Assembly: GCF_001676615.1 (NCBI RefSeq)
Contig: NZ_LYXZ01000002.1
Location: 118,295 to 182,294, forward strand
Source of the DNA: Labrys sp. WJW
GTDB taxonomy: Bacteria; Pseudomonadota; Alphaproteobacteria; Rhizobiales; Labraceae
Reading direction: 5' to 3'
Length of the DNA stretch: 64,000 nt
Below are positions 39,125 through 48,401 of this stretch, one piece after another. How positions within the stretch are numbered: the stretch's first letter is position 1; each line of letters begins with the position of its first letter. The notes beneath the pieces are model-generated. The model saw nothing but the letters and a program-made list of their open reading frames with translations. It did not search any database and had not been told where the DNA came from. The translations under genes were made by a program, and so were the position numbers.

Positions 39125-40168
39125 ATGAGCACACCGGTTCAGGATGGCAGCCAGGCGCAGTTCGCACGCCAAGGCCTGGGCGCGATCTTGCGCAACCAGA
39201 TGCGCAACATCGCGCCGTTCGCCACCTTGCTGGCGTTGGTGATCTTCTTCGCGGTGGCGAGCCCATCCTTCCTTTCGCTCGACAACCTGGCCAATATCCT
39301 GGTGCAGATCTCGGTGACGGGCATCATCGCCGTCGGACTGACTTTCGTGATCCTGTGCGGGGAAATCGATCTGTCGGTCGCATCGGTCGCCAACGTTACC
39401 GGCGTGGCGGTGGCGTTCTTCACGGCGCAAGAATCTTATGTGAACATCGCCAATGCCAATTTCATCATGCCCGGCGGCGTGGCGATCGTGCTGGCCTTGG
39501 TGGCCTGCGCGGCGCTGGGGCTGGTCAACGCCTTCGGCCTGACGCGGATCGGCATTCCCTCCTTCATCATGACGCTGGCGATGATGCAGATCGCCGACGG
39601 CATCTGTGCGCTGCTGCTGCGGGGCCAGATCGCCTATGCGGTGCCGGACCTGGTGTCGACCTTGGGGTCTGGCAATATCGGTGGCATGCCCTGGATCGTG
39701 ATCGTGCTGGCGGTCTTCCTCGGCGTCGGCCATGTCGTGCTGACCTATACGCGCTTTGGCCGCTACATCTACATGGTGGGCGGCAACCGCGAGGCGGCGG
39801 AATTCTCGGGCATCAACGTCAAGATGATCCTGGCCAGCGTGATGGTGATCGCGGCTCTATGCTCGGGCGTGGCGGGCATGGTGGGCGTCGCCCATTTCGG
39901 CAGCGCGCAGCAGAACGAGTTCACCGGTTATCTCCTCGACGCCATTGCGGCCGTCGTGGTTGGCGGCACCAGCCTGTTCGGCGGGCGCGGCGGTATCGGC
40001 AACACCATCGTCGGCCTGTGCGTGCTCGGCGTGCTCAATAACGGCCTCGATCATGTCGAGATCGACAGCTTCCTCAAGATCCTGATCCGCGGTGTCATTC
40101 TGTTGATCGCACTGATCATCAATGTGTACGCACAACGCCTGCGCGATGAGAGTGCCACGGCAGGATAG
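39125..40168 (+). CDS. Sugar ABC transporter permease (ribose type)
   Basis: The 347-residue membrane protein has about eight to ten hydrophobic segments and RbsC-like motifs: SFLSLDNLANILVQISVTGI, GLTFVILCGEIDLSVASVAN, TRFGRYIYMVGGNREAAEFS and AVVVGGTSLFGGRGGIGNTI. It forms the translocation channel with the ATPase and binding protein just upstream. AGGAG lies about eight bases before the ATG. A hairpin after the stop closes the operon. Confidence 0.92.
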   Translation: MSTPVQDGSQAQFARQGLGAILRNQMRNIAPFATLLALVIFFAVASPSFLSLDNLANILVQISVTGIIAVGLTFVILCGEIDLSVASVANVTGVAVAFFTAQESYVNIANANFIMPGGVAIVLALVACAALGLVNAFGLTRIGIPSFIMTLAMMQIADGICALLLRGQIAYAVPDLVSTLGSGNIGGMPWIVIVLAVFLGVGHVVLTYTRFGRYIYMVGGNREAAEFSGINVKMILASVMVIAALCSGVAGMVGVAHFGSAQQNEFTGYLLDAIAAVVVGGTSLFGGRGGIGNTIVGLCVLGVLNNGLDHVEIDSFLKILIRGVILLIALIINVYAQRLRDESATAG

Positions 40169-40198
40169 CGGATCTCCGAATAGAACAGTAATTCCATG

Positions 40199-40221
40199 AT
40201 GGCCCGCCCTGCGCGGGCCAT
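40199..40221 (+). terminator. Terminator-like hairpin after the sugar transporter operon
   Basis: ATGGCCCGC and GCGGGCCAT form a 9-bp stem with a five-base loop 31 bases after the permease stop, followed by ATCCTATTATATTG. The AT-rich tail is compatible with intrinsic termination. Confidence 0.55.
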
Positions 40222-40441
40222 ATCCTATTATATTGTCTCTAGGGTAGATCTGTGGGCAATGCGGATATTCGGGGTTCAAGATCGGGAGAAATAGGATATA
40301 GGTAGCGAGGGGACGCTTCAGAGACTGTCCCCTGACCGGAGCGTCCCAGGATGATGCGGACGCTGTTCGCATCGTGCGCTGCTCCTCATGCGGCACGGAT
40401 ACGCTCCTCAATCCATCCATCGAAAAAGCACTGGAGGTACC

Positions 40442-40759
40442 ATGCAGAAGATGTTCTATCCGCTGGTATTCGCCTGCCTCATCGTGACGGGGTGTGTCTC
40501 TAACCAACAAGATCCGATGGCGGATCCGCAGGCGACTGGCATGACAGCGCCGCCAACGCCCGGCATGGCGACGCCGCAGGCGCCCGGCATGGCGAATCCG
40601 GCCTCAACCTATTGTGCGCAGCAGGGCGGCAGGTCCATCCCCGTGCAGTCGGCGAGAGGCCAGCGCGCCGATTGCCAGCTGCCGGACGGCCGGCGCGTGG
40701 ACGAATGGAAGCTCTATCGCAGCGCCAACCGGCAGTCGCAGGCGACGCTGCCTCAGTAG
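40442..40759 (+). CDS. DUF333 lipoprotein
   Basis: The 105-residue protein has a lipoprotein signal ending in the lipobox TGC (VFACLIVTGCVSNQQ). A Pro/Met-rich repeat linker with PGMATP/PGMANP units follows, then a DUF333 domain: NPASTYCAQQGGRSIPVQ, GQRADCQLPDGRRVDEWKLY. In the family the second half often has a Cys where this protein has Val before DEW. GGAGG precedes the ATG. It is probably anchored in the outer membrane; function is unknown. Confidence 0.78.
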   Translation: MQKMFYPLVFACLIVTGCVSNQQDPMADPQATGMTAPPTPGMATPQAPGMANPASTYCAQQGGRSIPVQSARGQRADCQLPDGRRVDEWKLYRSANRQSQATLPQ

Positions 40760-40788
40760 GGGCGGTCTTTCCTGACTTCAGCAAGAAA

Positions 40789-40821
40789 GAAGCCGGCCTC
40801 AGCAGGGCCGGCTTCCTTTTT
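40789..40821. terminator. Bidirectional terminator between the lipoprotein gene and leuA
   Basis: GAAGCCGGCC and GGCCGGCTTC form a perfect 10-bp stem with a seven-base loop. On the plus strand it is followed by CTTTTT and on the minus strand by TTTCTT, so it can end transcription of both convergent genes. Confidence 0.82.
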
Positions 40822-40840
40822 GAGGCAAACGAGTTGCCGA

Positions 40841-42547
40841 TCAGCGCTTGAGGATGCGGTTCACACCGGAAGTCACCGCCTTGAGGGCCGATTTGGTGGT
40901 GTCCTTGTCGATACCGACGCCGAACAAGGTGGAGCCGTCGGCAATGCGCAATTCGACATAGGACACGGCCGCCGCATTGGCACCCGAGCCCATGGCGTGC
41001 TCGCGATAATTGGCGACATCGAAGTCGAGACCGCTCTCGGCCCGCATCGCGGCTACGAAGGCATCGATCGGGCCGTTGCCGACGCCGGTAATGGTCTTTT
41101 CGACACCCTCGTCACGAATGCGCGCGGTGATGGTCCGCTCCTCGCCCTCCGTGTCACCGACGATCTGGTGGGAGAGGAAAGCGTAGCGGCCATTGTCGAT
41201 ATATTCGCGGGTGAAGGCATCCCACAGCCGGTCGGCACCGAGTTCGACGCCTTCGCCATCGGCGATGCCCTGCACCACCTTGGAGAACTCGACCTGCAAG
41301 AGGCGCGGTAATTCGATGCCGTGTTCCTTTTCCAGGATATAGGCGATGCCGCCCTTGCCGGATTGCGAGTTGATGCGGATCACCGCCTCATAGGAACGGC
41401 CGAGATCCTTCGGGTCGATCGGCAGGTAGGGCACTTCCCACACCGGCGAGGTCGCCGTCTCGATTGCCTTGAAGCCCTTGTTGATCGCGTCCTGGTGCGA
41501 GCCGGAGAAGGCGGTGAACACCAGCTCGCCGGCATAGGGGTGGCGCGGGTGGATCGGCAGCTGGTTGCAATGCTCTGCCACGCGCACCAGGCCATTGACG
41601 TCGGAAATGTCGACCTGGGGGTCGACGCCCGACATGATCAGATTGCCCGCCAGGATGACGAGGTCGACATTGCCGGTGCGCTCGCCATTGCCGAACAGCG
41701 TGCCCTCGACACGGTCCGCCCCCGCCATCAGGCCGAGTTCGGTCGCCGCGACACCGGTGCCGCGGTCGTTATGCGGATGCAGCGAGATGATGACGCTGTC
41801 GCGATTCTTGATATTGCGCGACATCCATTCGATCTGGTCGGCATAGACGTTGGGCGTCGACATTTCGACCGTGAGCGGCAGATTCAAGATCAGCTTGTTG
41901 TCGGGAGTGGGCTGATAGACATCCATCACCGCCTCGCAGATCTCCTTGGAGAAGTCGAGTTCGGTGCCCATGAAGCTCTCGGGCGAATATTGGTGGCGGA
42001 TATTCGCCTCCATGCCCAGCTCCTTGGTGAGCTGCATGATCAGCTTGGCACCGTTGACGGCGATGTCGCGGATACCGGCCCGGTCCTGCCGGAAGACGAT
42101 GCGGCGCTGCAGCTCGGAGGTCGAGTTGTAGAGATGCACGATGGCTGATTTGACGCCCTTCAAGCTCTCGAAGGTGCGCCGGATCAATTCCTCGCGGGCC
42201 TGGGTCAGCACCTGGATCGCGACGCCATCGGGAATGCGGCCGGTCTCGATCAGGAAGCGAACGAAATCGAAATCGGTCTGGGAGGCGGAGGGAAAGCCGA
42301 CCTCGATCTCCTTGAAGCCCATGCCGACGAGCGTGTCCCACATGCGCAATTTGCGCTCGTGGCCCATCGGCTCGATCAGGGCCTGGTTGCCGTCGCGCAG
42401 ATCGACGGCGCACCAGGTCGGCGCCTGCGTGATGGTGCGGGAGGGCCATTGGCGATCCGGCACGTCGATTGGCGGCCAGGGCTTGTATTTGGCGGCCACG
42501 TCAACCTTGGGAGCGGAAAACTGAGAAACCTTGCCTGCATATGTCAT
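40841..42547 (-). CDS. leuA: 2-isopropylmalate synthase
   Basis: The 568-residue enzyme condenses acetyl-CoA with 2-ketoisovalerate, the first committed step of leucine synthesis. It belongs to the longer class with an N-terminal extension. The metal/catalytic motif [12 protein letters not shown] is at residues 47-57, followed by [20 protein letters not shown] and [18 protein letters not shown], and a C-terminal regulatory domain that binds leucine. A Leu-rich leader peptide and strong hairpin precede it, suggesting attenuation in addition to feedback control. Confidence 0.94.
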   Translation of the reverse strand: MTYAGKVSQFSAPKVDVAAKYKPWPPIDVPDRQWPSRTITQAPTWCAVDLRDGNQALIEPMGHERKLRMWDTLVGMGFKEIEVGFPSASQTDFDFVRFLIETGRIPDGVAIQVLTQAREELIRRTFESLKGVKSAIVHLYNSTSELQRRIVFRQDRAGIRDIAVNGAKLIMQLTKELGMEANIRHQYSPESFMGTELDFSKEICEAVMDVYQPTPDNKLILNLPLTVEMSTPNVYADQIEWMSRNIKNRDSVIISLHPHNDRGTGVAATELGLMAGADRVEGTLFGNGERTGNVDLVILAGNLIMSGVDPQVDISDVNGLVRVAEHCNQLPIHPRHPYAGELVFTAFSGSHQDAINKGFKAIETATSPVWEVPYLPIDPKDLGRSYEAVIRINSQSGKGGIAYILEKEHGIELPRLLQVEFSKVVQGIADGEGVELGADRLWDAFTREYIDNGRYAFLSHQIVGDTEGEERTITARIRDEGVEKTITGVGNGPIDAFVAAMRAESGLDFDVANYREHAMGSGANAAAVSYVELRIADGSTLFGVGIDKDTTKSALKAVTSGVNRILKR

Positions 42548-42603
42548 GTTGAAAACTCTTAGCCAAAGAAACGGGCGGCGAGGCTAGTCGACCGCGATCA
42601 GGT

Positions 42604-42644
42604 CCCCTGAGCGCCCAGGCTGAAGCCCGGCCGGCCCTCAGGGG
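42604..42644 (-). promoter_or_regulatory. Strong hairpin in the leuA leader
   Basis: On the minus strand CCCCTGAG and CTCAGGGG form the base of a hairpin whose upper part is CCGGGC-TTCA-GCCTGG. The first arm overlaps the stop codon of the Leu-rich leader peptide, the position expected if a ribosome stalled on Leu codons changed which hairpin forms. No T run follows, so termination by this hairpin is unproved. Confidence 0.6.
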
Positions 42645-42733
42645 CGGCTAAGGAGGAGGCCGGAAAGGAGGGCGAGCACGAGCGCCGGCGCCGGATGCGC
42701 AAGCGTCTCGAATTTGGCGGGCGATGTCGCCAC
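42638..42733 (-). CDS. leuA leader peptide (31 residues)
   Basis: A GTG start with AAGGA eight bases upstream opens a 31-codon frame whose C-terminal half reads ALVLALLSGLLLSRP. Seven of the last 15 codons are Leu (CTC or CTT). It ends 90 bases before leuA, and its stop codon lies in the first arm of a strong hairpin. This is the architecture of a leu operon attenuator. Confidence 0.72.
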   Translation of the reverse strand: MATSPAKFETLAHPAPALVLALLSGLLLSRP

Positions 42734-42780
42734 GGCTCGATCCTTTTCCAATGATGGCCCAGAGCCATCAGGTGCAAGGG

Positions 42781-42809
42781 CTTGTACAGTGCTGTGATGG
42801 AGGGGGCAA
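42781..42809 (-). promoter_or_regulatory. Predicted leuA promoter
   Basis: On the minus strand TTGCCC and TACAAG are separated by 17 bases, placing a transcript start near 42774, about 40 bases before the leader peptide. The -10 resembles that predicted for ilvB (TACAAC). Confidence 0.42.
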
Positions 42810-42928
42810 GGGGAAATGCCGAGACGGACACGACGCCAAAACGCCTTTGCGGTGGAGAGATGGAGCCAAGGACTTGAGAGCGACGCACTTGCCTGCGATC
42901 ACAGGACATCAACCAACGGACTTATCCG

Positions 42929-43186
42929 ATGCGCTTCCTGATCTGTCTCGCCCTGCTGGCGGCTTCGTCTTCACCGGCCTTGGCCGCTTCCTGCTCCGAG
43001 CGCATTGCCTTCGTGCAGCGCGTCATCGACGGCGATGTGAAGACCGGTTTTGCCGACAAGAAGGTGCATGATGCGATGAGCAAGGATCTGGCCGAAGCGG
43101 GCCAGGCCTGCCGGACCGGCGACGACGCCAAGGCCCAGGCGCTGGTCTCCTCGACGCAGCGCCGCCACGGCTATCCCGTTCGCTGA
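42929..43186 (+). CDS. Small secreted hypothetical protein
   Basis: The 85-residue protein has a clear signal peptide (MRFLICLALLAASSSPALAA) and a short mature part with two cysteines (ASCSERIAFVQ and GQACRTGDD) that could form a disulfide. It is predicted to be periplasmic. No family is recognised. It is divergent from leuA and ends nine bases before the convergent Nudix gene stop. Confidence 0.6.
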   Translation: MRFLICLALLAASSSPALAASCSERIAFVQRVIDGDVKTGFADKKVHDAMSKDLAEAGQACRTGDDAKAQALVSSTQRRHGYPVR

Positions 43187-43195
43187 GGCCCGGCT

Positions 43196-43900
43196 TCAGC
43201 TAGCGAGCCGGTGCGCGAGATAGGCGCATTGGAAGGCCGGCATGCGATCGGCGCGGATGTCGGCCGATGACGCCACGACATGCATGCGTTCGAGTTCCGG
43301 CCTCTCGTCTTCGGCCAGGAAGTGCTCGATCCCGTCCTTGAGCTCGGCCGAAGACAGGGGCGATCGCACCGATTTCATCAGGGCGATGCGCGGGCCGTGG
43401 AAAACAGCGGTCCAGCCGGAAGCGATTTCGACGTCGGCCGTCGTGACGCCGGTCTCTTCCTCCAGTTCGCGGGTCACGCTGCCGGCGAGATTGACGATAT
43501 CACCATCGAGGTCGGAGGGATCCGGCGTTCCGGCCGCGAAATAGATCGCGCCGGCATTGGAGGTGTGCTCGGCCATCTCGCCGAGCAGGAAGGCGCCGTC
43601 GGCGGCCTCGAGCGCGGCCATGGCGAAGCAGTTCCACCGGGCCTCGCCCGGCATGCCGAAGTCCCGCCAAGCCAGGAAGCTGGCATAATCGGTCATCAGA
43701 TAGGCGCCGCTGAACCGGCGTCCCGCGATCTGCCAGCGATGCAGCAGCAGGATCTTGCCGTTGAAGCTCGCCGGCTTCGCCTCGATCACCTTTTGCCAAT
43801 GCGCTCTTATCGCTTCGGCATTCTCCTCGGCGAACCGCCAGGGCCGTTGCTCCAGGCGGCAGTCGATGGCATCGAGCTCGATGATCTCCGGCTCAGACAT
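43196..43900 (-). CDS. Nudix-type hydrolase
   Basis: The 234-residue protein has the core of a Nudix box, SVTRELEEETGV, at about residues 150-161, with the catalytic REL-EEE-GV pattern intact though the upstream glycine and glutamate spacing is not clear. The N-terminal half has no obvious catalytic features. Nudix enzymes cleave nucleoside diphosphates linked to another group; the substrate is unknown. The ATG at 43900 follows AAGGAAG and overlaps the phzF-like stop by eight bases, so the two are co-translated. Confidence 0.72.
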   Translation of the reverse strand: MSEPEIIELDAIDCRLEQRPWRFAEENAEAIRAHWQKVIEAKPASFNGKILLLHRWQIAGRRFSGAYLMTDYASFLAWRDFGMPGEARWNCFAMAALEAADGAFLLGEMAEHTSNAGAIYFAAGTPDPSDLDGDIVNLAGSVTRELEEETGVTTADVEIASGWTAVFHGPRIALMKSVRSPLSSAELKDGIEHFLAEDERPELERMHVVASSADIRADRMPAFQCAYLAHRLAS

Positions 43901-44795
43901 GCAGGCTTCCTTCATTCACGATCACGGCTGCGCCGCCGATCGAGGCTCCGGCCAGGCGCGTGCCCTGGATGGTCATGGTGAGGTCGATCAGGGAGGGGCG
44001 ACCCATTTCGAAGCCCTGCTCGATGCGGAAATGCCGCGTGCCGTCGGCGAGATCGTCGAAACGGGCAATCACGCCGGTGAGCCCGGCCACCGCCGAGCCG
44101 GTAGCGGGGTCCTCGGGGATGCCATCGCCCGGCGAAAACATGCGGGCGTGGAAGCTCGATCCGGCCTGGGCGGTCTGGCGCGTATAGGCATAGGCCGCGC
44201 CAAGGCCTTCCTGGCCGAAAGCCTCCGTCCACAGGCTGGTATTGATGCGGATGTGCCCCATCGCTTCCAGCGACCGGACAGGCACGAACGTATAGGGGAA
44301 GCCCGTGCCGAACACGGTGGGGTGGTGGTTCTCGAAGCCGATCTGATGTTCGCTCAGGCCGAGGGCTTCGGCGATCAGGTTCGTGGCCGCCGGCGCGCCA
44401 CGCTCGGTCGGCAGGGCCGGTATGTCGAACCGGGCATAGGCGCTGCCGTCCTTCAGAGAGACTGCGCAGGGCACGATGCCGATCTGCTCCTCCAGCCCGA
44501 ACAGATAGTCACCCGGCTTGCGGTCATGGTCGAGCAGTGCCAGGAGCACGGCCGTTCCGACGGTCGGGTGGCCGGCGAAGGGCATTTCGAGGCCCGGCGT
44601 GAAGATGCGGATGCGGGCTCGATGGCGGCCGTCATCCGGCGGCAGGACGAAGACGGTTTCCGACAGATTGAACTCACGCGCGATTTGCTGCATCGCGGGG
44701 GCATCGAGCCCTTCGCTATCGAGCACTACCGCCAGAGGGTTGCCGGCCAAAGCACGGTCGGCGAAGACGTCGAGCGTATAGAAACGACGGGGCAT
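43893..44795 (-). CDS. PhzF-family isomerase/epimerase
   Basis: The 300-residue protein is a PhzF-type fold with [20 protein letters not shown] at the N-terminus, the catalytic Glu46 in [31 protein letters not shown] and [15 protein letters not shown]. PhzF proteins act as isomerases or epimerases on small acids; only those in phenazine clusters make phenazines, and no such cluster is here. GAGGAGCC precedes the ATG. It is coupled to the Nudix gene downstream. Confidence 0.83.
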   Translation of the reverse strand: MPRRFYTLDVFADRALAGNPLAVVLDSEGLDAPAMQQIAREFNLSETVFVLPPDDGRHRARIRIFTPGLEMPFAGHPTVGTAVLLALLDHDRKPGDYLFGLEEQIGIVPCAVSLKDGSAYARFDIPALPTERGAPAATNLIAEALGLSEHQIGFENHHPTVFGTGFPYTFVPVRSLEAMGHIRINTSLWTEAFGQEGLGAAYAYTRQTAQAGSSFHARMFSPGDGIPEDPATGSAVAGLTGVIARFDDLADGTRHFRIEQGFEMGRPSLIDLTMTIQGTRLAGASIGGAAVIVNEGSLHV

Positions 44796-44880
44796 CAGAA
44801 GGCTCCTCGCAAGGCAAAGGGACAAAGGACCGTGGCAGCAGGGCAGGGCTCTGCGAGCAGGCGATCCGGCGGCAACGAAA

Positions 44881-44973
44881 GCGTCTTCCAGAAAAGTCGA
44901 TAGACTTTTCGATTGAGAAAACGCGTCAAAACAGAGAGTTAGAGAAAAGTGCGAGAAATCGCATTTTGCTCTA
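44881..44973 (+). repeat. Two-hairpin intergenic repeat, copy 4
   Basis: It has a GAAAAGTCGATAGACTTTTC first hairpin, then AACGCGTCAAAACAGAGAG, then a second hairpin ending GCATTTTGCTCTA. The last bases supply the stop codon of the pdxY-like gene on the other strand, so the element reaches right to the coding sequence. Confidence 0.6.
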
Positions 44974-45819
44974 CACCGCGACGACTTCGAAGCGGCGGCT
45001 CGGCGCCACGAATTCATCCTGGGCCGCCACGGTGAGGATTTCCCGCGAGCCGGCCTCGGCGGTGCGCTTGAGCAGGCCGTAGATCGAGGCGCTGGCGAGG
45101 TCCAGCGCTTCGGCTGCCGAGCCCGAGCGTTTCCAGTGCAGGTTGAAGAGAGCGGCAATCGCGTCGCCCGCTCCATTGATGTCGAGCCCCAGGCGGGGCG
45201 TGCGCACCCGGTAGAAGCCGTTGCCGTCCGAGGCCAGCAGGTCGATGGCATCGTCCGGCGTGTCGTCGGTGTCGAGGGAAGTCACCAGCACCACCTTGGG
45301 GCCGACGGCATGCAGGGCCGTCACCGCGGCCTTGGCATCGGCAAGCCTGCGTACCTCCCGGCCGGCCAGGTATTCGAGCTCGAACCGGTTGGGTGTGATG
45401 ACATCAGCGGCCGGAACGGCCTGGTCGCGCATGAATTCGGGAATGCCCGGCCTTACGAAGACACCACGGCCGATGTCGCCGATGACCGGATCGCAGCAAT
45501 AGGTCGCCGCCGGATTGGCGCTGCGCACCTTGTCGACGGCGGCAAGAATGGCGTTGCCGATGTCGGAGGAGCCCATATAGCCGGAGATCACGCCATCGCA
45601 GAGGGGCAGGACACCGCGCTCGGCCAGGCCTTCGACCAGTTCGTCCACCATGGTGCCGTCATAGACCCGGCCTTTCCAGGCACCGTAGCCGGTGTGATTG
45701 GAAAATTGAACGGTATGGATGGCCCAGACCTCGCAGCCCAGGCGCTGCATCGGGAAAACCGCCGAAGCATTGCCGACATGGCCATAGGTGACCCAGGACT
45801 GAATGGACAGGATGTTCAT
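44971..45819 (-). CDS. pdxY: Pyridoxal kinase
   Basis: The 282-residue protein starts MNILSIQSWVTYGHVGNASA, the standard opening of pyridoxal kinases, and has CDPVIGDIGRGVFVRPGIPE, ADVITPNRFELEYLAGREV and the phosphate-binding DINGAGDAIAALF near residue 225. It phosphorylates pyridoxal in vitamin B6 salvage. The ATG at 45819 matches the family start; the longer open frame lies in the shared upstream region of the divergent protease gene. Its stop codon is contributed by a repeat. Confidence 0.88.
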   Translation of the reverse strand: MNILSIQSWVTYGHVGNASAVFPMQRLGCEVWAIHTVQFSNHTGYGAWKGRVYDGTMVDELVEGLAERGVLPLCDGVISGYMGSSDIGNAILAAVDKVRSANPAATYCCDPVIGDIGRGVFVRPGIPEFMRDQAVPAADVITPNRFELEYLAGREVRRLADAKAAVTALHAVGPKVVLVTSLDTDDTPDDAIDLLASDGNGFYRVRTPRLGLDINGAGDAIAALFNLHWKRSGSAAEALDLASASIYGLLKRTAEAGSREILTVAAQDEFVAPSRRFEVVAV

Positions 45820-46062
45820 GGTGACTCGGACAAGCACACTGAGGGACCAGCACAACAGACGAAATTCGAGCCGAGCGCAACGGTTCGTCGATGCCACCGG
45901 TCATGATCATTTTTGATCGTTTCGATCAAGCACAGCTATGCAAAGCCAAGGGAACCCGCTTTCCCGCTATGCCGGGGGGCGGGGGGAAGGGGACTTCCGG
46001 CGAGGCGGCCGCATTCCCATATCGGTGCTCTGTATTCAATTTCTTTGTCTTGGGTCGATACC

Positions 46063-47076
46063 ATGTTGCTCGACGATACACCCTCCGTGATTTTGGACGA
46101 GGATACACATCCTCAACAGACATCATCCCTTTCCACACCCGAAGACGGGCTGTTGCTTGACGCCTATTCGAACACCGTCATTGACGTTGCCGAGCGCGTG
46201 GGACCCGCCGTCGTGAAGCTCGACATCCGCAAGGGCGGCAAGCCGGCGGGGTCCGGCTCCGGCGTCATCCTTTCACCGGATGGCCTAGTACTCACCAACA
46301 GCCACGTTGCGCAGGGGACCGCCCGCGTTTTGGTGCAAACCCAGGATGGCCGTCATTTCGATGCGCGTCTGATCGGCGATGACCCCGATACGGATCTGGC
46401 CCTCGTTCACATCGAGCAGCCGGTCAGTCTGCCCTCGGCGCGGCTCGGCAATTCCAGCCTGTTGCGGCGCGGGCAGGTGGCGATCGCCATCGGCAACCCT
46501 CTCGGCTTCGAGGCGACGGTGACGACGGGGGTGATCTCCGCCCTCGGCCGCTCGCTGCGCGCCAAGAGCGGACGGCTGATCGATGATGTGATCCAGACCG
46601 ATGCAGCGCTGAATCCGGGCAATTCAGGCGGGCCCCTGGTTTCCACGCTCGGTGAGGTCATCGGCATCAACACGGCCGTGATCATGGGCGCGCAGGGGAT
46701 CTGCTTTGCGGTCGCGTCGAACACGGCCAGCTTCGTGATGGGGCAGCTCATCCGGCATGGCCGCGTGCGGCGCGCCTCCATCGGCATTGCCGCCCAGCAG
46801 GCGGTGATCGCCCGCCGCGTGCAGATGGCAGCCGGCATCGATCAGGGCGTGGGCGTGATGATTGCCACGGCCGAGGCCGGTGGCCCGGCGGACAGTGCCG
46901 GACTGTTGATGGGCGATATCATCGTCGCCTTGGACGGACGCCGCGTCGCTGCGGTGGACGATCTCATCCGGCTGCTCGGCGAAGAGCGGATCGGCAAGTC
47001 GACGCGCTTCGACGTGCTGCGCAACGGCAAACCCCGCTCCCTCGACGTGATGCCGCGGGAACGCCAAGGCTCGTAG
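46063..47076 (+). CDS. HtrA-like trypsin-type protease with one PDZ domain, no signal peptide
   Basis: The 337-residue protein has a trypsin-like domain with His81 (LTNSHVAQG), Asp111 (PDTDLALV) and Ser188 (NPGNSGGPL), then one PDZ domain (about residues 230-330; GGPADSAGLLMGDIIVALDG). No signal peptide or membrane helix precedes the protease domain, unlike DegP at 17.9 kb, so it may act in the cytoplasm or use another route. The acidic N-terminus (residues 1-30) is unlike that of exported HtrA proteins. No strong ribosome binding site was seen, so the start is provisional. Confidence 0.8.
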   Translation: MLLDDTPSVILDEDTHPQQTSSLSTPEDGLLLDAYSNTVIDVAERVGPAVVKLDIRKGGKPAGSGSGVILSPDGLVLTNSHVAQGTARVLVQTQDGRHFDARLIGDDPDTDLALVHIEQPVSLPSARLGNSSLLRRGQVAIAIGNPLGFEATVTTGVISALGRSLRAKSGRLIDDVIQTDAALNPGNSGGPLVSTLGEVIGINTAVIMGAQGICFAVASNTASFVMGQLIRHGRVRRASIGIAAQQAVIARRVQMAAGIDQGVGVMIATAEAGGPADSAGLLMGDIIVALDGRRVAAVDDLIRLLGEERIGKSTRFDVLRNGKPRSLDVMPRERQGS

Positions 47077-47103
47077 GGAGCAGGCGGCTTGCGCCGAGCC
47101 GCG

Positions 47104-48012
47104 TCAGTGCCCTGAAACCTGCCTGACGACCTTGCGCACACCGCGCAAGGTCGGCGTGACCACCTGCATGACGGCGGCCTTGGCCCGATCGGCGCTCGGG
47201 CTGGGACCTGGGCGCTGCGGGTGCATGCCGATGGCGCGCAGATAGCGATTGGCAGCGCGGACGCGCCCGCGCCCGCGACTGGCATCGGTCTCGAAAGAGA
47301 AGGCGTAGGAGATACTGCGCACGCCGCCGGTCCGTACCCAGTGGGGAGCATCCTGGGGCTGATGGAAGCCGCGGCCCGGCTCGAGGTCGAAGACATGCTC
47401 CTGCTGGGGATCACAGCCTTCGAGATCGAGCTGGCCGATATTCACCGTGCCCCTGACATAGAAGCGTTCGAGATCGCTCTCTTCCACCACGTTGGGCGGG
47501 AAGACGTGATAATGCTTCGGCCCCTCGATCTGGAAGAAATGCGTGATCTCTGGATCGAAGTGGAAGGGCGTGGTGGATGCGGCCGAGGAAATGAAGAGGG
47601 CGGATTCGAGCCGGGCGATGCTCTCGTCGCCCAGGCCGCCACGAAGTGCAGTGACCTTGCGGAAGAGCGTGTCCAGCAGGTCGCGGAAGCCGGAATCATG
47701 GTTCTCCAGGCGTTTCAGCAGGACGCGGGCGGGTGCATCGCCCAACTGCGCCAGGACCTCGTGCGGTCTGGCCCTGTTCTGCTCCACGTCATAGAATTTC
47801 GTGCCCGGTGTCGCCGCCGATCCCGCGATGAAATAATCCTGGGGACTGTCGGCATAGCGCTCGGCCAGGGCCGCCAGTGCGTCGGGCTGGAACATCGGCA
47901 GGCGATGAAGACCATGCTCGAAGGCAAGGGGCATGCGATCATAGGCAGCGCGATAGCCATCGGCATCGATGGTGATGAGTTCGTCGGCGGAAAGGCTCAT
48001 GGCCGGGACCAT
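47104..48012 (-). CDS. JmjC/cupin-like protein
   Basis: The 302-residue protein has a cupin-like core with TTPFHFDPEITHFFQIEGPK, in which His151 and Asp153 form an H-x-D iron motif, KHYHVFPPNVVEE, and a distal His in GFHQPQDAPHWV. This is the arrangement of 2-oxoglutarate/iron hydroxylases of the JmjC type. A substrate cannot be named. It is convergent with the HtrA-like protease and near a sugar-related methyltransferase. An ATG four codons in (48000) is an alternative start. Confidence 0.7.
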   Translation of the reverse strand: MVPAMSLSADELITIDADGYRAAYDRMPLAFEHGLHRLPMFQPDALAALAERYADSPQDYFIAGSAATPGTKFYDVEQNRARPHEVLAQLGDAPARVLLKRLENHDSGFRDLLDTLFRKVTALRGGLGDESIARLESALFISSAASTTPFHFDPEITHFFQIEGPKHYHVFPPNVVEESDLERFYVRGTVNIGQLDLEGCDPQQEHVFDLEPGRGFHQPQDAPHWVRTGGVRSISYAFSFETDASRGRGRVRAANRYLRAIGMHPQRPGPSPSADRAKAAVMQVVTPTLRGVRKVVRQVSGH

Positions 48013-48401
48013 TCGTGAAAAGAAGACATATCCTAATTTTGAAAGTATCTTGCTTGCCGCGGTGCGCGGTTACAAGCTGGGAAAAGTGTGAAGTGCAGCA
48101 ACCTTAGTGGATAGGTTTAGATATACTGAGGGTACTCCGAATTGTCGGGAAGAGCCTATCCGAACGTAAAACGCCCCTTATTTGGTCGATTGCTGGATCC
48201 GACTTGAAGGAGTGCCGCCTACTGCTTTTGGTGGTTGGGAGCGGAAATGCCCTCACAAAGGCGGAGGTTTGCAGCTGCCGGGTGCGGGGACCTGCCACCC
48301 TGGGAGGAAATTTTCTAAATTCGCGGCAGGGTCCAGGCCTGTTCTTCCCGCTTGAGCCACGGCACCGACCAGGAGGAACGGGCGGGAATCTCAAACCTTG
48401 T
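48013..48401. other. Intergenic region, no gene recognised
   Basis: Between the JmjC-like gene and the methyltransferase gene there is an inverted repeat GGATAGG/CCTATCC about 45 bases apart (48109-48170). Further along, several GC-rich short stems include CCTGCC/GGCAGG around AATTT/AAATT near 48290-48335. The density of small stems could indicate a small RNA, but I cannot match it to a known family. Confidence 0.3.

Noticed and set aside
36383..39733. A very long minus-strand open frame across the sugar transporter genes
   Set aside because: The plus strand encodes a complete, recognisable ABC transporter with ribosome binding sites; the minus frame has shadow composition and crosses three genes and two repeats.
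43893..44795. Phenazine biosynthesis suggested by the PhzF-like gene
   Set aside because: No other phz genes are nearby, and PhzF-fold proteins are widespread in bacteria that do not make phenazines.
48109..48401. Possible 6S RNA between the JmjC-like and methyltransferase genes
   Set aside because: Several stems are present, but I could not assemble the long rod with a central bubble that defines 6S RNA.
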